From assembly GCF_014193695.1 (NCBI RefSeq), contig NZ_JACHZR010000003.1:558001-622000 (forward strand): 64,000 nt of DNA, given 5' to 3'. The position numbers and the translations under genes were made by a program. Positions 1-8,330 of this stretch are shown piece by piece. How positions within the stretch are numbered: position 1 is the first letter of the stretch; each line of letters opens with the position of its first letter. Source of the DNA: Rhizobium sp. BK316 (GTDB taxonomy: Bacteria; Pseudomonadota; Alphaproteobacteria; Rhizobiales; Rhizobiaceae). The notes under the pieces were generated by a model, which ran no database searches, was not told the DNA's origin, and was given only the letters and a program-made list of their open reading frames with translations.

Positions 1-851
1 TCATGCCGCATGTCCTGATATATCTTTGTGCTGATACGGGAGAAGCCCTGACTTCTCAAACGCTTTGACAGCCAGAGGACGGCTTTTCCATGGATGGTTG
101 CCGGGTCCTGACCGCCGCCGACCAGATGGATCGGCAGGTCTTTCGGCAGCCTCTCGAGCCGTTCCTCCTCGATGCCGCGGAAGGTGAGGGCAAAGACGTC
201 GAGCCAGAGCGATACGGACGCGTTGAAGCCGCAGAGCGGATCGGCGATATAGGCATCGACCTCGGCGGGATTGCGCGACAGCCAGTCGAATTCCGTCCGG
301 TGATTGGGCACGGATTTGCTCCAGGCGGAAAATGTCAGCCTCGGCAGCATGTCGCTTGGCACATCCGAGCCTTTGAACATGCGTTCGGTAAGCAGGATCG
401 CCTGCGCGGCGCGGCCAGAAAGTCCAACGGCAAAATTCGAATTCCAGACGGCAAGGGCTGCGAAACGGCCGGGGAGGTCGGCGGCGGCGTTGAGCGCGAT
501 CAGGCCGCCCATCGAATGGCCGAGGAGGATGACGGGCAGGCCGGGATGGCGGGTCTTGGCAAAGTCATGCACGGCGGCGATATCATTGACGACGCGCTCT
601 ATGCCGCCCCGTCTCGCGAAGCGGCCGAGCGGTGCATCGGGCGCGCTTGTCTCGCCGTGGCCGCGATGGTCATGCGCATAGACATGATAACCTCTTGCCG
701 CCATGGCCCCGGCAAAGCGCCGGTAACGGCGGGAATGTTCGGCAAGCCCGTGTGAAATCATCAGGATAGCGTGCGCCTGGCCCTCTGCAGGCTGGTGATG
801 GCACGCAAGCGAAGCTCCGGCGTTCTGAAGCCGCAATGTCTCGGAAAACAT
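1..851 (-). CDS. alpha/beta hydrolase, lysophospholipase/monoacylglycerol lipase type (3' end outside window)
   Basis: The reverse strand is open from an ATG at 851 to the window edge (283 codons), so the C-terminus is missing. Residues 34-40 read HGLAEHS, the oxyanion-hole motif of the monoacylglycerol lipase/PldB group, and the nucleophile elbow GHSMGG lies at 111-116 with Ser113 as predicted nucleophile; a DHRGHG loop sits between them. No signal peptide is seen, so a cytoplasmic lipid-ester hydrolase is expected. The start is set by GGAGG five bases upstream; a second ATG four bases further upstream is out of frame. It is divergent from the RNase T2 gene. The substrate cannot be told from sequence. 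Confidence 0.88.
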   Translation of the reverse strand, partial: MFSETLRLQNAGASLACHHQPAEGQAHAILMISHGLAEHSRRYRRFAGAMAARGYHVYAHDHRGHGETSAPDAPLGRFARRGGIERVVNDIAAVHDFAKTRHPGLPVILLGHSMGGLIALNAAADLPGRFAALAVWNSNFAVGLSGRAAQAILLTERMFKGSDVPSDMLPRLTFSAWSKSVPNHRTEFDWLSRNPAEVDAYIADPLCGFNASVSLWLDVFALTFRGIEEERLERLPKDLPIHLVGGGQDPATIHGKAVLWLSKRLRSQGFSRISTKIYQDMRH

Positions 852-1008
852 GCATTCCTCCCGCGCCCAAAAGACCAGATCGCAGGGCAAATGCAATATT
901 GCGATTCTCCTCATACATGAGAAAGCGCGATTTTGCTGCGATTCAGGGTTGCGCAATCCTCGGCTTCATGCTTGTTTGTTCCTGTAATGTTCTTTGTCGG
1001 GGCTATCA

Positions 1009-1746
1009 ATGGGCAAGTTTTTCCTTTCGGTTTCCATTCTCTTCCTTTCGCTGTCGTCAGTCGGTTCCGTATCCGCACAGGAAAGCGGGCGCACGCGTTT
1101 CATCCTTGCAGCAAGCTGGCAACCGGCATTCTGCCAGACCAACCAGAAGAAGGCGGAATGCGCCAGCCAGGGCGGCGAGCGTTATGACGCCACCAATTTT
1201 TCTCTGCACGGTCTGTGGCCGATGCGGCAGGACTATTGCGGTGTACCCGCCGACCAGAAAGCCGCCGACAAGGACGGTCAATGGACGAGCCTGCCGGCCG
1301 TAGCCCTCTCTCCCGAGACGAAGACCGCGCTCGACAAGGCGATGCCTGGCACGCAATCGGGGCTCGAGCGGCATGAATGGACTAAGCACGGCACCTGCAC
1401 GAAGATGAGCGCCGACGATTATTTCGCCACCGCCATTCACCTCATGGGCGAACTCAATGCTTCGGCCGTGCGCGATCTCTTCGCCGCCAATGTCGGCAAG
1501 GTGCTGAAGGCCGATGCGATCAAGGCCGCCTTCGATAAGAGCTTCGGCGCCGGTGCCAGCGACCGCGTGAAAATGAGCTGCCGCCGCGTCGGCAATATCA
1601 GAGTGATCAGCGAGCTGACGATCGGGCTTTCGCAGGATGCCGTTTCGGCGCAAGCGAAGGAGAAGGGCCTCGGCGGCCTTATCCAGGGGGCAGGGCAGAC
1701 GTCCTTCGGCTGTGACGAAGGCATTGTGGATGCTGCCGGCTTCTGA
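1009..1746 (+). CDS. secreted ribonuclease T2 family protein
   Basis: A 245-residue protein with an N-terminal signal peptide (Lys near the start, a Phe/Leu/Ser-rich core, cleavage around SVSAQES). Both catalytic signatures of RNase T2 are present: CAS-I FSLHGLWP near residue 64 and CAS-II HEWTKHGTC near residue 122, which supply the catalytic histidines and Glu. The family cleaves single-stranded RNA through a 2',3'-cyclic phosphate; here it should act in the periplasm or outside the cell, perhaps scavenging RNA. Several Cys residues could form disulfides. ATG at 1009 is preferred over the in-frame TTG at 994 because it leaves a normal signal peptide and has a GGGG stretch just upstream. Confidence 0.93.
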   Translation: MGKFFLSVSILFLSLSSVGSVSAQESGRTRFILAASWQPAFCQTNQKKAECASQGGERYDATNFSLHGLWPMRQDYCGVPADQKAADKDGQWTSLPAVALSPETKTALDKAMPGTQSGLERHEWTKHGTCTKMSADDYFATAIHLMGELNASAVRDLFAANVGKVLKADAIKAAFDKSFGAGASDRVKMSCRRVGNIRVISELTIGLSQDAVSAQAKEKGLGGLIQGAGQTSFGCDEGIVDAAGF

Positions 1747-1754
1747 TGGAAACA

Positions 1755-1786
1755 CGCCGAAATCCTGACGAAACAGGGTTTCGGCG
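1755..1786 (+). terminator. stem-loop after RNase T2 gene
   Basis: CGCCGAAA at 1755-1762 pairs with TTTCGGCG at 1779-1786, extended by TCCTG/CAGG inside, nine bases after the RNase T2 stop. Only a short T stretch follows, so it may be a weak terminator or an mRNA-stabilising hairpin. Confidence 0.5.
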
Positions 1787-1854
1787 TTGCTCCAGGGCGT
1801 GGTTTCGCCTACATAGCGGCCACGATTTCAAGTTTCCGCCCGGAGCATCCCAGC

Positions 1855-3504
1855 ATGGCACGTCAGTTCATCTATCACATGTCCGGCCTCAACAAGGCCT
1901 ATGGCAACAAGAAGATCCTCGAGAACATCCATCTTTCCTTCTACCCCGATGCCAAGATCGGTATCTTGGGTCCGAACGGCGCCGGTAAGTCCACCGTGCT
2001 GCGCATTATCGCCGGCCAGGACAAGGAATATACCGGCGAAGCCTGGCTCGCCGAAGGTGCGACAGTCGGCTACCTGGAGCAGGAGCCGAAGCTCGATCCC
2101 AACAAGACGGTGTTCGAGAACGTCATGGAAGGCGTTGCCTCCAAGACGGCGATCGTCGAGCGCTACAACGAACTGATGATGAACTATTCCGATGAGACGG
2201 CGGAAGAGGGCGCGAAGCTTCAGGACATTATCGACAGCCAGAACCTCTGGGATCTGGAAAGCCAGGTCGAGATGGCGATGGAAGCCCTGCGCTGCCCGCC
2301 GCGCGACGCCGATGTCACGACGCTGTCCGGCGGTGAGCGCCGCCGTATCGCGCTCTGCCGCCTGCTTCTGTCGCAGCCGGACCTGCTGCTGCTCGACGAA
2401 CCGACCAACCATCTGGACGCCGAAACCATCGCCTGGCTCGAAAAGCATCTGCGCGACTATCCGGGCGCCGTGATGATGATCACCCACGATCGCTACTTCC
2501 TGGATAACGTCACCGGATGGATCCTCGAACTCGACCGCGGCCGTGGCATTCCGTACGAAGGCAACTACTCGGCCTACCTGCAGGCGAAGGCCAAGCGCAT
2601 GCTGCAGGAAAACCGCGAAGAGGCAGGCCGCCAGAAGGCCATCAGCCGTGAACAGGAATGGATCGCCTCCAGCCCGAAGGCCCGTCAGGCCAAGTCCAAG
2701 GCGCGTATCAAGTCTTACGAACAGCTGGTCGAGGCCGCCGAGAAGCAGCGTCCTGGCGACGCGCAGATCATCATCCCGGTCAGCGAGCGTCTCGGCCAGG
2801 TGGTCATCGAGATGGACGGCATCACCAAGGGCTTCGAGGGCCGCACGCTGATCAACGATCTGTCGATCAAGCTGCCGCCGGGCGGCATCGTCGGCATCAT
2901 CGGCCCGAACGGCGCCGGCAAGACGACGCTGTTCAAGATGATTACCGGCCAGGAAAAACCGGATGGCGGTTCGATCCGTATCGGCGAGACCGTGCATCTC
3001 GGTTATGTCGACCAGAGCCGCGATGCGCTCGACGGCAACAAGACCGTCTGGGAGGAAATCTCCGGTGGTGCGGAAATCATCAAGCTTGGCAAGTTCGACA
3101 TGAACTCGCGTGCTTATTGCGGCGCCTTCAATTTCAAGGGCGGCGATCAGCAGCAGAAGGTCGGCAACCTCTCGGGTGGTCAGCGCAACCGCGTTCACCT
3201 TGCCAAGATGCTGAAGGCCGGCGGCAATGTTTTGCTGCTCGACGAACCGACCAACGACCTCGATACGGAAACGCTGGGCGCTCTGGAAAGCGCGCTGGAA
3301 GCATTTGCCGGCTGCGCCATCATCATCAGCCACGATCGCATGTTCCTCGACCGTCTGGCCACGCATATTCTCGCGTTTGAAGGCGAGGGCCATGTCGAGT
3401 GGTTCGAAGGCAACTTCGAGGATTATGAACAGGACAAGGTTCGCCGTCTTGGCCCCGACGCCCTCAACCCCGGCAGCCAGGCTCACAAGCGTCTGACACG
3501 CTAA
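1855..3504 (+). CDS. ettA: energy-dependent translational throttle protein EttA (ABC-F)
   Basis: A 549-residue soluble ABC protein with two ATPase cassettes and no membrane segments, typical of ABC-F. Walker A motifs GPNGAGKST (near 39) and GPNGAGKTT (near 349), signatures LSGGERRR (near 157) and LSGGQRNR (near 439), and Walker B DEPTNHLD and DEPTNDLD are all intact. The charged linker includes an SSPKARQAKSKAR stretch, as in EttA. Length matches the family (about 555). EttA binds the ribosomal E site and gates entry into elongation according to the ATP/ADP ratio. It stands alone with its own terminator. Assignment to EttA rather than another ABC-F (Uup, YheS) rests on length and motif order. 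Confidence 0.95.
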   Translation: MARQFIYHMSGLNKAYGNKKILENIHLSFYPDAKIGILGPNGAGKSTVLRIIAGQDKEYTGEAWLAEGATVGYLEQEPKLDPNKTVFENVMEGVASKTAIVERYNELMMNYSDETAEEGAKLQDIIDSQNLWDLESQVEMAMEALRCPPRDADVTTLSGGERRRIALCRLLLSQPDLLLLDEPTNHLDAETIAWLEKHLRDYPGAVMMITHDRYFLDNVTGWILELDRGRGIPYEGNYSAYLQAKAKRMLQENREEAGRQKAISREQEWIASSPKARQAKSKARIKSYEQLVEAAEKQRPGDAQIIIPVSERLGQVVIEMDGITKGFEGRTLINDLSIKLPPGGIVGIIGPNGAGKTTLFKMITGQEKPDGGSIRIGETVHLGYVDQSRDALDGNKTVWEEISGGAEIIKLGKFDMNSRAYCGAFNFKGGDQQQKVGNLSGGQRNRVHLAKMLKAGGNVLLLDEPTNDLDTETLGALESALEAFAGCAIIISHDRMFLDRLATHILAFEGEGHVEWFEGNFEDYEQDKVRRLGPDALNPGSQAHKRLTR

Positions 3505-3524
3505 TCGGTTTTTCGTGCATTTCG

Positions 3525-3551
3525 AAGCCCCGGCTGGTCCGGGGCTTTTTT
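3525..3551 (+). terminator. rho-independent terminator of ettA
   Basis: A 9-bp stem (AAGCCCCGG 3525-3533 with CCGGGGCTT 3539-3547), a 5-base loop and a T run to 3551, 21 bases after the ettA stop. Confidence 0.9.
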
Positions 3552-3627
3552 GATGTCTGCTGTCGTTATCACCATAGGCAATTTCGCAAATCGGTGAAAT
3601 GCCGCTTGCCTCCATTATCCAAATCAC

Positions 3628-3643
3628 ATAAAGATATCTTTAT
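3628..3643. promoter_or_regulatory. 16-bp perfect palindrome, probable operator of the ArsR-type regulator (SahR-like)
   Basis: ATAAAGATATCTTTAT is a perfect inverted repeat ending 18 bases before the regulator's ATG. It matches my recollection of the SahR-type operator consensus of methionine-cycle genes in Proteobacteria (AT-rich with AAAGATATCTTT core). Its place over the likely promoter suggests autorepression and co-control of metF. Confidence 0.75.
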
Positions 3644-3661
3644 ATCTTGATTGGGTAGAAT

Positions 3662-4687
3662 ATGAGCGAACCCTTAAGGCTTGGACTGGATGCGCTGGTG
3701 GACGTCTTGAAGGCGGCAGGCGAACCGACGCGCCTGCGGCTCCTCGCGCTGCTGGCGGCGGGCGATCTCACCGTCACCGATCTTACGGAAATTCTCGGTC
3801 AATCCCAGCCCCGCATCTCCCGGCATCTGAAGCTGCTTGGCGAGGCAGAACTGATCGACCGTTATCAGGAAGGCGCCTGGGCCTATTTCCGCCTGGCGCA
3901 CGAAGGCAAGGCAGCCGCGCTGGTGCGAGCGCTGCTGAAGCATGTCTCCGAAAACGACCCCGTCGTTCAGCGTGACGGTGAGCGCCTTGCCACCGTCAAG
4001 CGGCAGCGCGCCGAGCGGGCGCAGGCCTATTTCAGCCGCAACGCCGCCGAATGGGACGAGCTTCGCCGTCTGCACGCCGCTGACGAAGAGGTGGATGCTG
4101 CCGTCATCAAGCTGCTGGGCTCCAACCCGATCGATTCCCTGCTCGACCTTGGCACCGGCACTGGCCGCATGCTGGAGCTTCTGGCCGGTCGTTATCGCCG
4201 GGCGATCGGTGTCGATGCCAGCCGCGACATGCTGAGCGTGGCGCGCGCCAATCTCGACAAGTCGCGGATCACGACGGCTTCGGTGCGCCATGCCGATATC
4301 CTGAACCTGCCGTTCGAGGGGCAGGACTTCGATCTGGTAACGATCCATCAGGTGCTGCACTTCTTCGATCAGCCTGATATTGCAATCACGGAAGCCGCGC
4401 GCATGCTGCGGCCGGGCGGGCGCCTCGTCATCATCGATCTCGCGCCGCACAGCCTCGAATATCTTCGCGACGAACATGCCCATGTCCGTCTTGGCTTTTC
4501 GCATCAGGCCATGTCGGACTGGGTGCGCAAGGCGGGGCTGGATGTCGAGCAGGTCGTCGACCTTCATCCGGGTCAGCAGGGGGAGAAGGGCCTTACGGTC
4601 ACGATCTGGCTGGCGCGCGACCCGAGGCGCCTTATGGCTTCGCTGGAGAGCGAAGGCGCGATACCTACATTTGCCGGGAGAGAATAA
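3662..4687 (+). CDS. ArsR-family regulator fused to SAM-dependent methyltransferase domain (SahR-like)
   Basis: A 341-residue two-domain protein. Residues about 8-95 form an ArsR winged helix (EPTRLRLLALLAAGDLTV, then SQPRISRHLKLL as recognition helix). Residues about 130-330 are a class I methyltransferase fold with motif I LLDLGTGTGRMLELL near 160-174 and an RPGGRLVIIDL strand. The gene overlaps nothing but abuts metF: its TAA is followed directly by the metF ATG. Alphaproteobacterial SahR proteins, which sense S-adenosylhomocysteine and control methionine-cycle genes, have this layout. I infer that the methyltransferase fold serves as the SAH/SAM sensor; whether it keeps enzyme activity is unknown. 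Confidence 0.85.
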   Translation: MSEPLRLGLDALVDVLKAAGEPTRLRLLALLAAGDLTVTDLTEILGQSQPRISRHLKLLGEAELIDRYQEGAWAYFRLAHEGKAAALVRALLKHVSENDPVVQRDGERLATVKRQRAERAQAYFSRNAAEWDELRRLHAADEEVDAAVIKLLGSNPIDSLLDLGTGTGRMLELLAGRYRRAIGVDASRDMLSVARANLDKSRITTASVRHADILNLPFEGQDFDLVTIHQVLHFFDQPDIAITEAARMLRPGGRLVIIDLAPHSLEYLRDEHAHVRLGFSHQAMSDWVRKAGLDVEQVVDLHPGQQGEKGLTVTIWLARDPRRLMASLESEGAIPTFAGRE

Positions 4688-5590
4688 ATGACCCAGAAAA
4701 ACGACGCCCGCCGCCGCGATATCGCGATCTCCTTCGAGTTCTTCCCGCCGAAGTCCGAGGAGATGGAGGGCCAGCTCTGGAACACCGTCCGCGATCTGCA
4801 GGATTGGAACCCGGAATTCGTCTCGGTGACCTATGGTGCCGGCGGCACCACCAAGGCGCCGACGCTCTCCACGGTCACGCGCTTTCTGGCCGACACGCCG
4901 CTGGCGACCGCCTCGCACCTCACCTGCGTCAGCGCCACGAAGGAAGAGACGCATCAGGTCGTCGACAGCTTCCGCAAGGCGGGTGTTACGCATTTCGTTG
5001 CGTTGCGCGGTGATGCGCCGGGTGGCGTCGGTGCGCCCTACCAACCCCATCCGGGCGGTTATGCCAATGCGGCGGAACTGGTGGCCGGCCTCAAGCAGAT
5101 CGGTGATTTCGAGATCTCCGTCTCGGCCTATCCGGAAAAGCATCCGGAAAGCCGCGATCAGGCGGCTGATATCGACATGCTGAGGCAGAAGGCCGAGAAC
5201 GGCGCCGACCGCGCGCTGACGCAGTTCTTCTTCGATAACGACAATTTCGAGCGTTATCTCGACAAGGTGCGCGCCGCCGGTGTCAAAATCCCTGTCGTGC
5301 CTGGTATCATGCCGATCCAGAACCTGACGCAACTGAAGCGCTTTGCCGGTGCCTGCGGCACGGTCATCCCGGCTTTCCTCGACGAGCGTTTCGCCGGATA
5401 TGACGACAAGCCGGAAGAACGCGCCAAGGTCGCAGCCGAGGTTGCAGCCGAACAGATCGAGGATCTCATCCGCCGGGGTCTGCACGAGTTCCATCTCTAT
5501 ACGATGAACCGTGCGCCGCTGGTTTCGGCAGTTCTCGACAATCTCGGTTTCTCGCGCCAGACGGTCAGGAGCGCCGGCGCGGCAGCCTGA
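4688..5590 (+). CDS. metF: methylenetetrahydrofolate reductase
   Basis: A 300-residue TIM-barrel flavoprotein that reduces 5,10-methylene-THF to 5-methyl-THF, the methyl donor for methionine synthesis. FEFFPPKSEEME near residue 16 carries the catalytic Glu; VTYGAGGTT follows, and the barrel core has HLTCVSATKEET, FVALRGDAPGG and FFFDNDNFERYLDKVRAAG. It starts directly on the stop codon of the upstream regulator, so the pair should be co-transcribed and translationally coupled. Length fits the bacterial single-domain enzyme. Confidence 0.97.
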   Translation: MTQKNDARRRDIAISFEFFPPKSEEMEGQLWNTVRDLQDWNPEFVSVTYGAGGTTKAPTLSTVTRFLADTPLATASHLTCVSATKEETHQVVDSFRKAGVTHFVALRGDAPGGVGAPYQPHPGGYANAAELVAGLKQIGDFEISVSAYPEKHPESRDQAADIDMLRQKAENGADRALTQFFFDNDNFERYLDKVRAAGVKIPVVPGIMPIQNLTQLKRFAGACGTVIPAFLDERFAGYDDKPEERAKVAAEVAAEQIEDLIRRGLHEFHLYTMNRAPLVSAVLDNLGFSRQTVRSAGAAA

Positions 5591-5614
5591 CCCGACATAT
5601 CGTTTTCGACAAAA

Positions 5615-5649
5615 GAAAAGCGCATGGCCGGGCGGGGCATGCGCTTTTC
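5615..5649. terminator. strong stem-loop terminator after metF, bidirectional
   Basis: A perfect 12-bp stem, GAAAAGCGCATG (5615-5626) with CATGCGCTTTTC (5638-5649). A/T tracts on both arms allow termination on either strand, which would serve metF and the facing small gene on the minus strand. Confidence 0.85.
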
Positions 5650-5713
5650 AGTATTCGGGGTTATTTATCATTCAGGAGTGTAGGTATCTCAGTTTTTGAC
5701 GCCTCGCATCGGC

Positions 5714-5791
5714 TCAAATGAAGAGCATGGATACGACGAATGCGAACGCTGCACTGACCAACAGGACATTCAAGGATTGCGTAAGTCCCAT
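5714..5791 (-). CDS. 25-residue hydrophobic single-pass membrane peptide
   Basis: An ATG-to-TGA frame of 25 codons on the minus strand. A strong Shine-Dalgarno GGAGG (complement of 5797-5801) sits five bases before the ATG. The peptide begins MGLTQSLN, continues with a run of about 15 hydrophobic residues (VLLVSAAFAFVVSM) and ends LFI. The composition fits one transmembrane helix with a short polar N-terminus. It is isolated, with metF and its terminator on one side. I do not recognise the family, though similar tiny membrane ORFs occur in rhizobial genomes. The good ribosome site, the membrane-like composition and the otherwise empty intergenic space support it. Confidence 0.6.
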   Translation of the reverse strand: MGLTQSLNVLLVSAAFAFVVSMLFI

Positions 5792-6020
5792 GTCTGCCTC
5801 CTCGCGCTAACCGGCTAATAATATGTCGGAAATGTGTTGGTTGGGAAGCGCTTCTTGTGCTGCGCTGCCGAAGAGGATAGGGGATAAGTCTAACAACGAT
5901 CCTATAAACTACTGAAATATAATCAGAAAAATCCGCTCTCAAAATTTAACGATCCGTTACAATCCGGTAGTCGCGATTCACGCTTTTGGCGGAAGAATGG
6001 CGCACTGCAGCATAATCATT

Positions 6021-6926
6021 TCAGGCTATGGCGCCAGAGCGGCGGTAGATGCGGCCGTCCAGTATGACAAGTCCCGCGCCGATCAGCGCCATGCCGGCTA
6101 TCTCGGTCATCTCCAGTCGCTCGCCCAGGAACAGGAAGCCGAGCAGGATCGCGCTCGGCGGCACGAGCAGCGTCACCAGAGAGGCGTTGGTCGCGCCCGC
6201 CGCGGCCATGATGCGGAAGTAGATGATATAGCCGACGGCTGTGGACAGCAGGGCAATCGCCAGAACGGCCGCGATGACGTTGATTGACGGCATGGCAAGT
6301 GCCCAGGGGTGATCCATGACGAGCGACAGCGGCAGGGCCACCAGCGAGGATGCCGTCATCTGGCCGGCAGCGATAACAGGCGGCGCCATGCCCCTGAAGC
6401 GCTTGCCATAGGTGGCCGCAAATCCGTAGCAGACCGCGGCGACGACGGGCAGGAGGAGCGCCCAGAGGGGCAGGTCGCTGCCATCGGTGATTCCAGGGCC
6501 GATGAGGACGACTGTGCCGAAAAGGCCGGTGAGGCAGCCGATGATCTTGGCCGAGGAGAGTTTCTCGTCAGATGTCAGGTAATTGGCGATCAGCACCGTC
6601 CAGATCGGCGTCGTGGCATTGAGAATGGAGGCGAGACCGGCGCCGATGCGCGTCTGGCCAAAGAAAATCAGCGCATGGGGCAGGGCATTGTTGAGGATGC
6701 CGAGAATGAGGAATTCGCGCCAACGGCTCTTCAGCAGCGGATAGATGCCGAAGCGCCCGGCGATGTAGATATGCAGCGCAAGGGCCGCAATGGAGAGGCG
6801 CAGGAAAACGAGGGTAAGCGGCGGCACCTCGGCAACGGCGATGCGCGCGAAGAAGAAGGAGCCGCCCCAGATCAGACCGAGGAGGGCGAGAAGCCCCCAG
6901 GTCAATGTGCTCATTCTCTGTTCCAT
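6021..6926 (-). CDS. DMT-superfamily (EamA) transporter
   Basis: A 301-residue integral membrane protein of about ten hydrophobic segments in two EamA repeats. Typical motifs are LLGLIWGGSFFFARIAV in the first helix and a second-half ALLSTAVGYIIYFRIM with the following GATNASLVTLLVPPSAILLG. Family members export amino acids, metabolites or drugs from the cytoplasm. The start at 6926 is chosen because GGAGG lies six bases upstream; a longer in-frame start at 6956 lacks this. The substrate cannot be inferred, and no operon partner is present. Confidence 0.9.
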   Translation of the reverse strand: MEQRMSTLTWGLLALLGLIWGGSFFFARIAVAEVPPLTLVFLRLSIAALALHIYIAGRFGIYPLLKSRWREFLILGILNNALPHALIFFGQTRIGAGLASILNATTPIWTVLIANYLTSDEKLSSAKIIGCLTGLFGTVVLIGPGITDGSDLPLWALLLPVVAAVCYGFAATYGKRFRGMAPPVIAAGQMTASSLVALPLSLVMDHPWALAMPSINVIAAVLAIALLSTAVGYIIYFRIMAAAGATNASLVTLLVPPSAILLGFLFLGERLEMTEIAGMALIGAGLVILDGRIYRRSGAIA

Positions 6927-7020
6927 GCCGATCCTCCCATCTGCTGGCAGGTTCAACCGATCGGCGGGGAGGCGCCACCCGATTCATGTGTCCGGGTGGC
7001 GAAAGGGCAATTGTGAGGGA

Positions 7021-8247
7021 TCAGAGAGAGTTCAGCAGCGCCGGGGTTGCCCAGCCGTCGGCCGGTATGCCCAAGCGAAGCTGTTCTTTCTGGATCGCGA
7101 CACGGGTACCGGAGCCGAGGATGCCGTCGATCTCGCCGACATCGTGGCCGAGCGAATCGAGCTTCGTCTGCAGCTGTTTCATCTGGTCGTTGGAAAGGCC
7201 CTGCTCAGGTGTGCCCTTCTGATAGGTTGGGGCACCGGAGAGGCGGGTCGCGAAATAGGCGGCCGAGGTCGTGTAGATGAACGACTTGTTCCATTCCAGA
7301 TAGATCTTGAAGTTGGGATAGGCGATGAAGGCCGGTCCGAGGCGCCCCTGCGGCAGGATGAGATCGCCTTCGAGATTGGCGAAGGCGGTGTTGCCGTCGC
7401 GCGGCTTGACGCCGAGGTTGAACCATTCGCCTGCCGTCATCGTGCCGCCGAGGCCCGACTTTTCCCAGGGCAGGTTATCTGGCACCGTGACTTCCTGCAG
7501 CCAGGGCTGGTCGCGCTCGAAGCCGAGATGCTGGATGAACTTGGCGGCCGTCAGGATCGCATCCGGGCTGCTCTGTTTGAGGCGTACATGGCCGTCGCCA
7601 TCGCCGTCCATGCCATAGGCGATGATATCGCGCGGCAGCATCTGCACCTGGCCGATCTCGCCTGCCCATGCGCCGGTATTGGTCTGCGGATCGAGATCGC
7701 CATGCTGCACCATCTCGATGAGGGCGATCAGCTGCGGACGGAAGAGTTCCGGGCGGCGGCAATCATGCGAGAGCGTCACCAGCGCGTTGCGCGTGTTGAA
7801 ATCGCCCTGCACGGCCCCGAAATCCGTTTCCATCGCCCAGAAGGCGGTGATGACGCCCGAGGGAACGCCGAATTCCTGCTCGGCGCGGGCGAAGACATCG
7901 GCATATTGCTTCATTTTCTGGCGGCCGATGTCGAGGCGGGCCTGGCTGACGGTGCGCTGCGAGAATTCGAGGAAGGTCTGGCGGAAGACGCCCTGGGCGC
8001 GGTCGCGGCTCAGGACCTTGGGGTCGATCTCAGCGCCGGCGAGCGCCTGATCTGCTGCTTCGGCGCTCGCGCCTGCTGCAATCGCATCGTTCTTGACGCC
8101 CTGAAGGAAGGCGGAGAGATCGCCGCCGCAGGGGGCTGCCGGGGCTGAAGCTGCGGCAGCCGGGGCCTGCTGGGCGGCAGCGCCTGTTGCAATGGCGCAG
8201 GCAAACAGAAGGGTGAGTGCAGAGCAGCCTTTAAGCGAGCGGTGCAT
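7021..8247 (-). CDS. MltB-type lytic murein transglycosylase with C-terminal peptidoglycan-binding domain
   Basis: A 408-residue exported protein. The signal peptide ends near ATGAAAQQ. An SLT_2/MltB catalytic domain spans roughly residues 40-340, with the catalytic Glu at 140 in FWAMETDFG. A C-terminal PG_binding_1 domain (LQTKLDSLGHDVGEIDGILGSGT) covers about 345-408. The enzyme cleaves the MurNAc-GlcNAc bond non-hydrolytically, leaving 1,6-anhydroMurNAc. There is no lipobox, so it is probably soluble in the periplasm. It forms a same-strand neighbourhood with the GH25 gene behind it, but the gap of 80 bases leaves co-transcription open. Confidence 0.93.
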   Translation of the reverse strand: MHRSLKGCSALTLLFACAIATGAAAQQAPAAAASAPAAPCGGDLSAFLQGVKNDAIAAGASAEAADQALAGAEIDPKVLSRDRAQGVFRQTFLEFSQRTVSQARLDIGRQKMKQYADVFARAEQEFGVPSGVITAFWAMETDFGAVQGDFNTRNALVTLSHDCRRPELFRPQLIALIEMVQHGDLDPQTNTGAWAGEIGQVQMLPRDIIAYGMDGDGDGHVRLKQSSPDAILTAAKFIQHLGFERDQPWLQEVTVPDNLPWEKSGLGGTMTAGEWFNLGVKPRDGNTAFANLEGDLILPQGRLGPAFIAYPNFKIYLEWNKSFIYTTSAAYFATRLSGAPTYQKGTPEQGLSNDQMKQLQTKLDSLGHDVGEIDGILGSGTRVAIQKEQLRLGIPADGWATPALLNSL

Positions 8248-8330
8248 GAAACGATCCTCGTAAAATCACATAGAATTCCGCCGACTTCACAGATGAATGT
8301 GACGGAAGCAAGAAAGATTAGGGTACGTTA

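Noticed and set aside
1828..5494. Very long open frames (about 600 codons) on the minus strand opposite ettA and opposite the regulator-metF pair
   Set aside because: They mirror strongly coding plus-strand genes with clear motifs; long antisense frames are usual in GC-rich DNA, and their products have no recognisable domain.
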